A stretch of 64,000 bases of DNA, from contig CACFOQ010000004.1 of the NCBI GenBank assembly GCA_902567855.1, positions 1-64,000 on the forward strand, written 5' to 3'. A model generated the notes under the pieces. That model worked only from the letters and a program-made list of their open reading frames with translations. It ran no database searches and was not told where the DNA came from. The translations under genes were made by a program, and so were the position numbers. Each line of letters starts with the position of its first letter. Positions within the stretch are counted from its first letter, which is position 1. This document shows positions 7,944 to 15,454 of the stretch, in pieces. The stretch comes from an uncultured Alphaproteobacteria bacterium (GTDB taxonomy: Bacteria; Pseudomonadota; Alphaproteobacteria; HIMB59; GCA-002718135).

Positions 7944-8711
7944 ATGACTTACAAGTTTAAAAATGTAATTATTAGAAAGCCAAATAAAAGTATTCAAAAT
8001 GGATTAAGTTCTCAAAATTTACATCCACAATATGAAATTATAGCCGAAGAACATTCTAATTATATAAAAGTAATGGAAGAAGTCGGTTTAAAAATAAATT
8101 TACTAGAAACTTTAGAAGAATACCCTGATAGTATATTTGTTGAAGATCCAGCACTAACTTATAAATCTAATGTCATTATATTAAATCCTCGTGATCCAAG
8201 TAGAAATGGGGAAGGAGATATTATTAAAGAAGAAATTCAACACTTTTTTGATAACATGTTATTCGTTGAAGATGGCTTTGTTGAAGGCGGGGATATTTTA
8301 AATATCAACAATCATTTTATTATTGGTCTCTCGGATAGAACAAATAAATTAGGTGCAGAAAATTTATCAAATATACTTCATAAACTTGGTGCAACAGTTG
8401 ATATTTGCAAGACACCGGATGATGTTCTTCACTTTAAGTCTGAATGCAGTGCATTGGATGATGATATAATATTAGTAAGCAGCAAAATGGCGCAAGTAGA
8501 TTATCTTAAATCAAATTATCAATTAATTGAATTGCCAATTGGAGAAGAGGGCGCCGCAAACGCTCTTAGAATAAATGATAAATTATTACTACCTGATGGA
8601 TTTATTAAAACAGAAGAGATGTTATCTAAAAAATATAATATAATAAAAATTAAAGTTGATGAAATTGCCAAAGTTGATGCAGGATTAAGCTGTATGAGTT
8701 TGAGGTGGTAA
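7944..8711 (+). CDS. Dimethylarginine dimethylaminohydrolase (DDAH) family enzyme
   Basis: DDAH hydrolyses methylated arginine to citrulline and a methylamine. The 255-residue protein aligns by eye with Pseudomonas DDAH almost residue for residue: 'FVEDPALTY' (about 66), 'GFVEGGDIL' with Glu114, His163 in 'VLHFKSECSAL' and the nucleophile Cys250 in 'LSCMSLRW', against Glu114, His162 and Cys249 in the characterised enzyme. All catalytic residues are present. A related amidinotransferase or arginine-deiminase-fold activity cannot be fully excluded. It would give citrulline and dimethylamine, usable carbon and nitrogen for a marine heterotroph. Confidence 0.87.
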   Translation: MTYKFKNVIIRKPNKSIQNGLSSQNLHPQYEIIAEEHSNYIKVMEEVGLKINLLETLEEYPDSIFVEDPALTYKSNVIILNPRDPSRNGEGDIIKEEIQHFFDNMLFVEDGFVEGGDILNINNHFIIGLSDRTNKLGAENLSNILHKLGATVDICKTPDDVLHFKSECSALDDDIILVSSKMAQVDYLKSNYQLIELPIGEEGAANALRINDKLLLPDGFIKTEEMLSKKYNIIKIKVDEIAKVDAGLSCMSLRW

Positions 8712-8725
8712 TTTTTTTAATTTTT

Positions 8726-8797
8726 ACTGAGTAAATTGGCGAGAACTAAGCTGGTATTGTTTTTATAATTCCTTTATCGATTTATTTACTGCTCAGT
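8726..8797. repeat. Imperfect inverted repeat between convergent genes
   Basis: ACTGAGTAAAT (8726-8736) is inverted as ATTTA-ctg-CTCAGT (8784-8797) with a three-base bulge. The right arm reaches into the stop codon of the gene on the minus strand. It may be a shared transcription stop for the two convergent genes or the edge of the mobile segment. Confidence 0.3.
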
Positions 8798-9269
8798 TGG
8801 AGAATGCATAAATACGGTCATTATTAATGATTACTGAAGGATTTTCTAAATTATTTAAAATATCACTAGCTTCTTTTGATAAGCGTTGAATTTTTTGAAT
8901 CATTGTTATTAGACGTTGTTGAACTTCTATAGAATAATTTTTTTTTTCATTAGATGATTCAAGTATATTTTTATGAATTTCTGATTGGAAATATTCAACA
9001 AAAACTAATGTATTTCTCGATATTTGAGCTAATTTTGAATATTTACCTTTAAATTGTTTACGAATTTCATATTCTTCTCGTGCATTTTGATGTTGTTTTC
9101 TTTTTTTATACCATCCTTCATTCGCAGCTTTTTTACGAAGAGTAGATAAAGATAAACTAAATTCTTTTGCAATAAGATTGAGAGTAGGGAAGATAGTAGT
9201 ATCCTTTTCTTCATAACCCTTTATGTATTCAGTACGTGCTAAATCTAATTCTTCTGAACTTTTAATCAC
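8793..9269 (-). CDS. Phage terminase small subunit-like HTH protein
   Basis: A 158-residue protein with an N-terminal helix-turn-helix, 'LNLIAKEFSLSLSTLRKKAA' (about residues 30-49), followed by 'NEGWYKKRKQHQNAREEY'. This HTH-then-Trp-then-basic pattern is common in small terminase subunits and related phage DNA-binding proteins. The C-terminal half is helical and probably coiled. The start is a GTG at 9269 with AAGG only a base or two away, so the true start is uncertain. Base composition is as AT-rich as its surroundings. No large terminase subunit or structural genes follow, so it is probably a remnant or a repurposed regulator. Confidence 0.5.
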   Translation of the reverse strand: MIKSSEELDLARTEYIKGYEEKDTTIFPTLNLIAKEFSLSLSTLRKKAANEGWYKKRKQHQNAREEYEIRKQFKGKYSKLAQISRNTLVFVEYFQSEIHKNILESSNEKKNYSIEVQQRLITMIQKIQRLSKEASDILNNLENPSVIINNDRIYAFSN

Positions 9270-9748
9270 ACCTTACTACATAAAAAATTAACTTCTGATT
9301 CTTAGGGCTAAAATCAACTAAATCATGTACAAAAATGGAATAGTGTTAATAATATCTTTAATATCAAAATTTCGTTAAAATTATAAATAATTACTATTTA
9401 TCATATATTTATATTTATATCCTAATATTATACTTTAGATATATTTATTGATAATCAATATAATTGGCGGAATTTAGGTAAAAACTAGCTTATTACATTA
9501 TTTTGAATATTTTGATTAAAATTTTCACATCTTCTTTATTCAAAGATCTCTTAATTATACCAGTTTTCTCATAAATAATTCACTATATGTAGTGTTTTGT
9601 TACACGTGAAATTCTATATCTACCTTAATGTTTAATATATATTATTAAATAATAGAATTAATATATTGATAAATAATAATATTAATATTATCTTGACTAT
9701 ATGTTACGATAACTGTAATTATCGTAACAAATAATAATGTGAGAATAT
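9270..9748. other. Gene-free, palindrome-rich spacer of the mobile segment
   Basis: No open frame of useful length is seen on either strand. The spacer is extremely AT-rich and holds several short palindromes: TTGATAATCAA near 9448, CACTA-TATG-TAGTG at 9581-9594 nested with TTCAC (9579-9583) and GTGAA (9606-9610), and the long one over the recombinase promoter (9702-9729). It separates divergent genes, so it must hold their promoters and perhaps a recombination site. Confidence 0.5.
9693..9729 (+). promoter_or_regulatory. Recombinase promoter overlapped by an 11-bp palindromic operator
   Basis: TTGACT (9693-9698), 17 nt, then TAATTA (9716-9721) fits a sigma-70 promoter for the recombinase. 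TGTTACGATAA (9702-9712) and TTATCGTAACA (9719-9729) are perfect inverse copies with a 6-nt spacer, covering the spacer and the -10. Binding of a dimeric repressor here would block transcription. The regulator is not known; the adjacent HTH protein is a candidate. Confidence 0.6.
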
Positions 9749-10807
9749 ATGGGAATTAAGATACCAAGAGACCCAACTGTAGAAAAACTTAAACTAAAAT
9801 CTAAAGCAGTTAAAACACAACAAAGTTATGATGGAGATTGGCTAAAATTCGTACAATATTCCAAAACAAGATTTAATGCTGATCCTCTAGAAGTAGATGG
9901 AATTCAAGATGCTTATAACTTAACTGAAGGGTATTTGAATTGGCTTCACACAAATAGTGATGCGATTAAATTAAAAGGTAAAAGTGAAAAGAATAATCCT
10001 AATGCACCCTCCTCTAATTCTAATAATCAATCATATAAATCATCAACCATTAAAAGGATATTGGCATCTATTACTTACAAATATAGAATAAATAATTTTG
10101 ATTTTGATAGAAAAAATCCACAAATAGCAGAAACTATGGCGGCTATTTCTAGAAATAAAGAAATAAAACCTGGCCAAAAAAAAGAATTATTAAAAGAAGA
10201 TATTATTAAGATTGTAAATCCTTTGTTTAACTCTGATAATGCAACAGATATTAGAGATAAGGCTCTGATTTTGTTAGGTTTTTATAGTTTTTGTAGAAGA
10301 TCTGAAATTTTAGCTATTCAATATGAAGATTTAATATTTTCTGATGATGGCTCAATTCAAGTACGCATAAATTTTTCGAAAACTGATCAAACAGGAGTTG
10401 GTAGAGTAATTGATTTACCTAAGAAAGAAGATCAATATTGCCCTGTAAAGTCATTAAACGAATGGTTAGAGATAGTTCAAGTTAAATCAGGCCCCCTATT
10501 TTATAAAATTAATAAATCTAAAGTAATTGAAAGCCATAAACTCAATGAAAATAAAGGTTTTGTTAAAAGAAGTTTAACCGCAGCTGGTTTTGTTAAAATT
10601 TTAAAACAACGATCTACAAATGTTGGCATTGATTCAATTAATATAGGTGCTCATTCTCTTAGAATTGGGGCAATAACACAATCAAGAATGGATAATGTAC
10701 CTACTCATGAGATAATGGCGCAGTCAGGCCATTCTACAACTCAGATGATAGATAGATATACAAAAGTAACAGATATTAAAAAGAATTCAGCAGCAAGAAA
10801 AATATAA
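9749..10807 (+). CDS. Tyrosine site-specific recombinase (phage-type integrase)
   Basis: A 352-residue tyrosine recombinase. An N-terminal core-binding region (about 15-135) with 'KTQQSYDGDWLKF' precedes the catalytic domain. The active-site set is complete: Arg184 in 'FCRRSEIL', Lys211 in 'SKTDQTG', His302 and Arg305 in 'AHSLRIGAI', His328 in 'SGHSTTQM', and Tyr337 in 'DRYTKV'. It should therefore cut and rejoin DNA. An Asn/Ser-rich linker (about 82-97) separates the domains. It stands alone, with an operator-like palindrome over its promoter and a terminase-like gene 480 bp away. No tRNA or obvious attachment-site repeat adjoins it. XerC/D are shorter and more conserved, so this is not the housekeeping recombinase. 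Confidence 0.87.
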   Translation: MGIKIPRDPTVEKLKLKSKAVKTQQSYDGDWLKFVQYSKTRFNADPLEVDGIQDAYNLTEGYLNWLHTNSDAIKLKGKSEKNNPNAPSSNSNNQSYKSSTIKRILASITYKYRINNFDFDRKNPQIAETMAAISRNKEIKPGQKKELLKEDIIKIVNPLFNSDNATDIRDKALILLGFYSFCRRSEILAIQYEDLIFSDDGSIQVRINFSKTDQTGVGRVIDLPKKEDQYCPVKSLNEWLEIVQVKSGPLFYKINKSKVIESHKLNENKGFVKRSLTAAGFVKILKQRSTNVGIDSINIGAHSLRIGAITQSRMDNVPTHEIMAQSGHSTTQMIDRYTKVTDIKKNSAARKI

Positions 10808-10884
10808 TTATTAAATTTTAATATTTTTTAATAATTTTAAAACATTATTTAAAACATTTATTTTATAAAAAATTTTTTAAAAAA

Positions 10885-11427
10885 ATGAAAATTAAAAAAG
10901 GAGATAAATTAGAAGAAATAACTTTACCCAAAGATGATGGGTCTATCTTCAATTTATCTGAAACTAAAGGTAAAAGAGTTTTATTAACTTTCTATAGAAT
11001 TGCAGGCTGTAGTTTTTGCAACCTCAGATTACATGAATTTAAAAAACGAAACAAAGAATTTGGAAAAAATTTTACTCATATAGGAATTTTCCATTCACCA
11101 GTAGATCATCTTAAATTATCTATGAAAAAACATGGAGGCACCCTACCCTTTACGGTTTTAGCTGATACAGATTTTAAATATTTTAAAAAATATGAAATTG
11201 AAAGATCTTTTTTGAAAGTTATAGCTGCTATGCTGTTTAAACCTCACAAAATAATTCCAGCTATTATAAAAGGATTTATTCCTATTAGAATTTTAGGATA
11301 TTTTGATATTGCTGTAACAGATATATTAATTAATGAAGATGGAATTGTAGAGGAAGTTTATTATGCAAAAAAAGACATAGCCGATCATTTTGAATTCAAT
11401 AAAATAAAAGAATTCTCCTTAAAATAA
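10885..11427 (+). CDS. AhpC/TSA-type redoxin with a CxxC motif
   Basis: A 180-residue cytosolic protein with the thioredoxin-fold peroxiredoxin-like layout: N-terminal strands 'ITLPKDDGSIFNLSETKGKR', then 'FYRIAGCSFCNLRLHEF' with Cys42 and Cys45, then 'LADTDFKYFKKYEI'. The CxxC replaces the usual Thr-x-x-Cys of true peroxiredoxins, so a thiol oxidoreductase role is as likely as peroxide reduction. A basic, hydrophobic stretch (about residues 117-140) is unusual. It is monocistronic, converging with a small membrane gene. Confidence 0.68.
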   Translation: MKIKKGDKLEEITLPKDDGSIFNLSETKGKRVLLTFYRIAGCSFCNLRLHEFKKRNKEFGKNFTHIGIFHSPVDHLKLSMKKHGGTLPFTVLADTDFKYFKKYEIERSFLKVIAAMLFKPHKIIPAIIKGFIPIRILGYFDIAVTDILINEDGIVEEVYYAKKDIADHFEFNKIKEFSLK

Positions 11428-11447
11428 TATTTCCTAAATAATTATAC

Positions 11448-11870
11448 TTAATTAAATGCTACTGCTGCAGAAATTAATACAACAATTATTAATGTTCTTG
11501 CAGACATAGTAGATATTTTGACTATTTTTTTATTAGGGGGTAAATTTTTTTTACTAGAGTTATATACGTGTAAATTTAGAAAAAATGATAATATCAAAAG
11601 AAATGCTGCAGCTACAAGTTTAAAGGTAAAGGCAGAATTTATAACAAATCCCCCATAAATTAAATTAGATAAAATAATACCTGAAATCCATAATACAATT
11701 AATGAAACTAAACCTATAAATCCTAAAATTTTTAAAATCTTAGAAATTGTAATATCAGGCACTTTATTTTCTTTGTTGTATACTGATTGTATTAATCCAC
11801 TTCCAACTAAAACTCCACCAGAAAAAACAATTGCTAAATAATGTATGAATTTAATTATTATAATTATCAT
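11448..11870 (-). CDS. Four-helix membrane protein, unrecognised
   Basis: A 140-residue integral membrane protein with four hydrophobic segments (about 5-25, 44-66, 77-97 and 117-138). The N-terminal 'KFIHYLAIVFSGGVLVGSGL' with an embedded histidine recalls CopD/DUF2269-type membrane proteins, but similarity is too weak for a name. It lies 12 nt after the next membrane gene on the same strand, so the two are probably cotranscribed. Confidence 0.6.
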   Translation of the reverse strand: MIIIIIKFIHYLAIVFSGGVLVGSGLIQSVYNKENKVPDITISKILKILGFIGLVSLIVLWISGIILSNLIYGGFVINSAFTFKLVAAAFLLILSFFLNLHVYNSSKKNLPPNKKIVKISTMSARTLIIVVLISAAVAFN

Positions 11871-11882
11871 TTGAACTTTTAA

Positions 11883-12299
11883 TTAAATATAAATTTTATT
11901 TGAGAGGCCAAAAATCAATATTATTGATACAATAGTTGCAAACACTGAAACCAAGACATCAACAAGACTATTTTTAGCACCTATGTCTTTGTCTATTAAT
12001 TTAAAATAGAATAACAAATCATAAATTAATTGAGATACAGCTATGATAAAAAATAAATTATAATATACCCAAGTTCCTTCGGGGCCATTTGGCCTAAATA
12101 ATATATATATACCTATAAAAACTAAACCAAATGCAAATGTTCCAACATATCTCATTGGAAGTATACCACTTTTATCTACGTTAAATTCTTTAACCATTCC
12201 TTCTGGAGAAAAAATTATTCTAATAAGATAAAAACCAAATAAAACTTGAATTAAAATATGTAAAATTAGTAAATAAATATTGTTAAAATTTTCTATCAT
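11883..12299 (-). CDS. Small membrane protein, paralogue of the 12427 gene
   Basis: A 138-residue protein with four hydrophobic segments. It is clearly related to the product of the next gene upstream: shared start 'MIENF/MVENF', shared 'SQLIYDL/FQLIYDL' near residue 90, and shared tail 'LIFGLSNKIY/LISGLSDKIY'. The two are tandem duplicates that have diverged. No known family is recognised. A terminator-like hairpin at 12379-12410 separates them, so they may be transcribed independently. Confidence 0.65.
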   Translation of the reverse strand: MIENFNNIYLLILHILIQVLFGFYLIRIIFSPEGMVKEFNVDKSGILPMRYVGTFAFGLVFIGIYILFRPNGPEGTWVYYNLFFIIAVSQLIYDLLFYFKLIDKDIGAKNSLVDVLVSVFATIVSIILIFGLSNKIYI

Positions 12300-12378
12300 A
12301 TTAAAACTATATATATACCTACTTTAATTAATTCCAATTATAATTACATTAAAATAAAAGAAACAATGAATAAAATAT

Positions 12379-12410
12379 AAAAAAAGCTGAGTTTAACACC
12401 CAGCTCTTTT
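12379..12410 (-). terminator. Rho-independent terminator after the 12427 gene
   Basis: On the minus strand AGCTGGGT pairs with AACTCAGCT (one G:U), a small loop lies between, and a run of at least six T follows. It lies just downstream of the stop codon at 12427. The T-rich flank on the plus strand is shorter. Confidence 0.7.
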
Positions 12411-12426
12411 ATAAAATTTAATTTTA

Positions 12427-12840
12427 TTAATGATAATAAATCTTATCTGAAAGTCCAGAAATTAAGATTACATTTATAACAATAAATACAATAGCGATAA
12501 TTGTATCAGAACTTTTATTGATAACCTTATAATTACTATCAATTATTTTCATTCTAGAACCAAGATCATATATTAATTGAAAAGCTGAAATCATAAGTCC
12601 AGATACAAAATAAATCCAAGCTCCATTAATTGAAGTAAATAGTAAAATAACCCCTATTACAACATAGGCTAAAACAAATGATCCTATTACTCTTATAAAT
12701 ACAATAGAATCATCTCCTGTTTCATAATCATTGATTAATTGTTTTGGATTTAGATAAGTTAAGTAAGCGTAATAAATTAAACCAAGTAAATTAATTATAA
12801 AAATAATTAAATAAAAAGCATTACCAAAATTTTCGACCAT
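12427..12840 (-). CDS. Small membrane protein, paralogue of the 11883 gene
   Basis: A 137-residue protein with four hydrophobic segments (about 8-28, 45-67, 74-92 and 112-130), short polar loops and few charges. It matches its neighbour in length, topology and the end motifs described there. It lies in a small-gene cluster between a recombinase and proteorhodopsin. A ribosome site (AGGGGAG) precedes the ATG. Function is unknown. Confidence 0.65.
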   Translation of the reverse strand: MVENFGNAFYLIIFIINLLGLIYYAYLTYLNPKQLINDYETGDDSIVFIRVIGSFVLAYVVIGVILLFTSINGAWIYFVSGLMISAFQLIYDLGSRMKIIDSNYKVINKSSDTIIAIVFIVINVILISGLSDKIYYH

Positions 12841-12873
12841 AAAATTACTCCCCTTTAATTAATTATATATGTT

Positions 12874-13194
12874 TTAATCTAAATTTGTAGCACCAGTTTC
12901 AGATCTTGTGATTTTACCGTCTTTAATTGTGTAAACTACTAAAACAGCTTGTCTGGAACCATCTTTAAATGTAACGAAACTATGACCTACGCCAATTTCA
13001 TTATTTTCGTATATAATCCTGCTATTTTCAGGTTTGGGGGCGTCTTCACTCATGAACCATTTACCCAATTGTTCTTTTCCTACATGTTCACCTGTTGAAT
13101 GTTTAACCCATACAAAATCATCACTAAGAACTTCATTCCATTGATCAATATCTTTGTTTTCTTCTGCATCCCACAATTTTTGTATTACTGACAT
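12874..13194 (-). CDS. NTF2-like (SnoaL/DUF4440-type) protein
   Basis: A 106-residue protein of the NTF2-like cone fold: N-terminal helix 'MSVIQKLWDAEENKDIDQWN', strand 'LSDDFVWVKHSTGEHVGKEQ', then 'NEIGVGHSFVTFKDGSRQ' and 'VLVVYTIKDGKITRSETGAT'. Such proteins are small enzymes or ligand-binding domains with very varied roles, so no reaction is assigned. AAGGAG lies just before the start; a second copy of the same 13-bp Shine-Dalgarno block lies 62 bp upstream. Confidence 0.72.
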   Translation of the reverse strand: MSVIQKLWDAEENKDIDQWNEVLSDDFVWVKHSTGEHVGKEQLGKWFMSEDAPKPENSRIIYENNEIGVGHSFVTFKDGSRQAVLVVYTIKDGKITRSETGATNLD

Positions 13195-13341
13195 AAAAAA
13201 AATCTCCTTATTTTTACTTATTTTTAATCGATATATATTGTTATTATATATTTTAACAAAAAAAACTCCTTATTTTTAATAATTATTATTAAATCTTAAA
13301 TATTATAATATTAAATTATAATTAGATAAAGGAGACAAAAT

Positions 13342-13623
13342 ATGTCGGTAGCTAGAATAACAACACTAAACTTTAAAGAAAAATCAGGTGCAGATCAAAT
13401 TGAAGAAACTTATAAAACAAATGCACCTACTGAATTTGCAGAAGCAGAGCAATTATTAGAAGTTCGTGTAGATGACACAACTTTAATGTTTGTTTCATTA
13501 TATGCTGATAATGATGCAATGGAGAGAGCTTCAGCTGCAAGAACAAAAAGAATGGATTTAAATAAAGACCTTATTGAATCAATGGAAGGAAAAACAGGTG
13601 AAGTAATTTTAAATCACAAATAG
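13342..13623 (+). CDS. Small ferredoxin-fold (ABM-like) protein
   Basis: A 93-residue acidic protein: 'MSVARITTLNFKEKSGADQI', helix 'YKTNAPTEFAEAEQLLEVRV', strand 'TLMFVSLYADNDAMERASAA'. The alternation fits the dimeric alpha/beta barrel seen in antibiotic-biosynthesis-monooxygenase-like proteins, but no catalytic residue is recognised. It has a strong ribosome site (AAAGGAGA) and is divergent from the NTF2-like gene. A GC-rich hairpin follows its stop. Confidence 0.5.
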   Translation: MSVARITTLNFKEKSGADQIEETYKTNAPTEFAEAEQLLEVRVDDTTLMFVSLYADNDAMERASAARTKRMDLNKDLIESMEGKTGEVILNHK

Positions 13624-13640
13624 TAGATTATAATTTGTAT

Positions 13641-13663
13641 ATAGGGCGAATCATACGCCCTAT
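13641..13663 (+). terminator. Hairpin after the 13342 gene
   Basis: ATAGGGCG and CGCCCTAT form eight perfect base pairs around a 7-nt loop, the most GC-rich hairpin in this region, 18 nt after the stop codon. No T-run follows directly on either strand, so it could be a processing or stability hairpin rather than an intrinsic terminator. Confidence 0.5.
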
Positions 13664-13694
13664 CGTAATTAATTAATAATATTTTTTTATAAAA

Positions 13695-13994
13695 TTAAAG
13701 AGCTTTTGGAATATTATGAAGAGACTCATCCGTTAAAACTTTTACTTCAGTTGATTCAGTAATAGCCCCTGCCTCTTCTCTTATTTTAGTAAGTTCTTCA
13801 TCATTTTTAAAACTCATCATACCTTCTTTGGATTCCCAATGAATTATAGCTATCATACTATTATCATCATCTGTGTGAGATCCTGCATAAATTAGAGTCA
13901 TTCCATGTCTATCTAATTTATCTTTATTTTCTTTGAGCATATCAGACCATGATTTAAAACCTTTAGATAATTTTTGTGTTAGCATTGCATACAT
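13695..13994 (-). CDS. Small alpha/beta-barrel protein (DUF3764-like)
   Basis: A 99-residue protein: 'YAMLTQKLSKGFKSWSDMLK', then 'DRHGMTLIYAGSHTDDDNSM' and 'IAIIHWESKEGMMSFKNDEE'. This is the layout of the DUF3764/ABM dimeric barrel, where a strand-helix-strand unit repeats. The closest match I recognise is DUF3764, with moderate certainty. It lies downstream of proteorhodopsin on the same strand but behind a strong terminator, so it is probably a separate unit. Confidence 0.55.
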   Translation of the reverse strand: MYAMLTQKLSKGFKSWSDMLKENKDKLDRHGMTLIYAGSHTDDDNSMIAIIHWESKEGMMSFKNDEELTKIREEAGAITESTEVKVLTDESLHNIPKAL

Positions 13995-14030
13995 AAATTC
14001 GAACCTTTCTTTTTGTATTTTTAATCAAAA

Positions 14031-14057
14031 AAAAACCCTCATTAAAGAGGGTTTTTT
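14031..14057 (-). terminator. Strong terminator after proteorhodopsin
   Basis: AAAACCCTC and GAGGGTTTT flank the 6-nt loop ATTAAA, with A and T runs on both sides, so it can work in both directions. It lies 23 nt past the proteorhodopsin stop. Confidence 0.85.
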
Positions 14058-14079
14058 AATATTAATTTATAATAAGAAA

Positions 14080-14772
14080 TTAAGCTGATGAGTCTTTAAC
14101 TGCTACATTCCATATGATAAGTCCAAAAAGGATCTTATTTACAAAATCAGCTAAGTTATAAATACCATTTAAAGTTCCAGGATTTACACCATCCATCATG
14201 TAACCAAATACATAACCTAGAGGATAAATAGCCCATCCTATTAAAACTATTAGTCTCATTGCGTTGAATGCAGATCTTACTGATTCATTTGCAGCAGCAG
14301 CTTTACTAGCTTCTCCTCCAAATATTTCCCAAATAATTATTGCCCATCCTATCATTCCAACAATGAAACCAATATATGCAGGGATATAACCAGCTTCTCC
14401 TAGATAACCACCGATAATCATAACTAATGTTCCAACTAATAATCTCCAAAAAGAATTAGCTGATACAGCAGCACCAACAGCTACTAGGATTAAAAAGAAT
14501 TCAATCATTTGTAAAGGCACTGTTAATACCCAATCTATATATCTGTATACGATGGGTGATTCTTGGTAAGTTACCCAGTATTCTCTCATATACATATAAT
14601 GAACAGCTGCAATAAAAGTTATTAAAGCTGCAACAACAATTGAAGTTCTCCATTTTGCTGATACTCTCATTCCTTCATAAAAGAAAAATAAAGTTGCTGC
14701 CCACATTCCGATAGAAACTATCCAAAATGTAATGCCTACAAAGTCATTACCTTGTAAAAAACTATGATCCAT
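14080..14772 (-). CDS. Proteorhodopsin, light-driven proton pump, blue-type
   Basis: A seven-helix retinal protein of 230 residues. The helix C motif is intact: Asp80 (proton acceptor), Thr84 and Glu91 (donor) in 'RYIDWVLTVPLQMIEF', the DTE set of outward proton pumps. His58 in 'AAVHYMYMREYW' is the acceptor's partner, and Lys213 in 'NLADFVNKILFGLIIW' is the retinal Schiff-base site. Gln88 occupies the spectral-tuning site (position 105 of the reference protein), predicting blue absorption as in open-ocean forms. It lacks the usual cleavable N-terminal signal. A good ribosome site (GAGGAGAG) precedes the ATG. No carotenoid or blh genes are adjacent, so retinal must come from elsewhere. Monocistronic. 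Confidence 0.97.
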   Translation of the reverse strand: MDHSFLQGNDFVGITFWIVSIGMWAATLFFFYEGMRVSAKWRTSIVVAALITFIAAVHYMYMREYWVTYQESPIVYRYIDWVLTVPLQMIEFFLILVAVGAAVSANSFWRLLVGTLVMIIGGYLGEAGYIPAYIGFIVGMIGWAIIIWEIFGGEASKAAAANESVRSAFNAMRLIVLIGWAIYPLGYVFGYMMDGVNPGTLNGIYNLADFVNKILFGLIIWNVAVKDSSA

Positions 14773-14940
14773 AAATCTCTCTCCTCGTAATTTGTAAGGT
14801 ACTTATAGTGAAAAAATAGAGATTTTTAAGAGTTTTTTTTATTAATTCACAAAATATTATTAATATTTAGTAGTTTTTTTTATTACTTGTGTACATAAAT
14901 TCCTTAGAATCATTTTAAATTTATTAAATTACAAAGAAAG

Positions 14941-15429
14941 ATGACCGATTTATTAAATAAGAAAAGTGTTTTAAGAGTAAAAGATTTTTTAGATAATAAT
15001 AACTTAAACATTAAATTAATAGTTTTGGATGAAACAGCTAGAACTGCAAATGATGCTGCAAAGTCATTAAATAAAAAAGTTGGTGCAATAGTTAAGAGTT
15101 TACTTTTTAAAAATATTGAAAATAACGAGTATTATTTATGCTTAGTGTCGGGTGATCAATATATGTCTAAAGAAAAATTATCTGATATTACTAATGGAAA
15201 AATTGTGAAAGCCAATGCTGATGAGTGTAAAGAATACACTGGTTTTTCTATTGGTGGTGTATCACCGTTTGCTCATAAAACAAAACCTACTAATATTTTT
15301 ATAGACGAAAATTTAGATAAATATGAGTCAGTATATGCTGCAGCAGGCCATCCTTTCGTAGTTTTTGGAATAAAATTTGAAGATTTAACAAAAATCACTA
15401 AAGGAAAAGTAGTTTCTATAGTTGAATGA
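14941..15429 (+). CDS. YbaK/EbsC family aminoacyl-tRNA deacylase
   Basis: A 162-residue editing-domain protein related to YbaK and ProX, which hydrolyse mischarged tRNAs. Recognisable blocks are 'ARTANDAAKSLNKKVGAIVK' (about 33-52) with the conserved lysine, 'YYLCLVSGDQYMSKEKL' and the active-site loop 'GFSIGGVSPFAHKTKPTNIF' (about 101-120). Which aminoacyl-tRNA it clears cannot be read from sequence; the 'GGVSPFAH' loop suits YbaK-type Cys-tRNA(Pro) or ProXp-x members. It is divergent from proteorhodopsin. Confidence 0.85.
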   Translation: MTDLLNKKSVLRVKDFLDNNNLNIKLIVLDETARTANDAAKSLNKKVGAIVKSLLFKNIENNEYYLCLVSGDQYMSKEKLSDITNGKIVKANADECKEYTGFSIGGVSPFAHKTKPTNIFIDENLDKYESVYAAAGHPFVVFGIKFEDLTKITKGKVVSIVE

Positions 15430-15454
15430 TAAATAAATATGTTAAAAAAGAATA

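Noticed and set aside
8735..9475. AATTGGCGAGAACTAAG (near 8735) and AATTGGCGGAATTTAGG (near 9455) as possible attachment-site repeats
   Set aside because: Only about eight bases are identical in a row; too little for an att core, and the flanks do not match.
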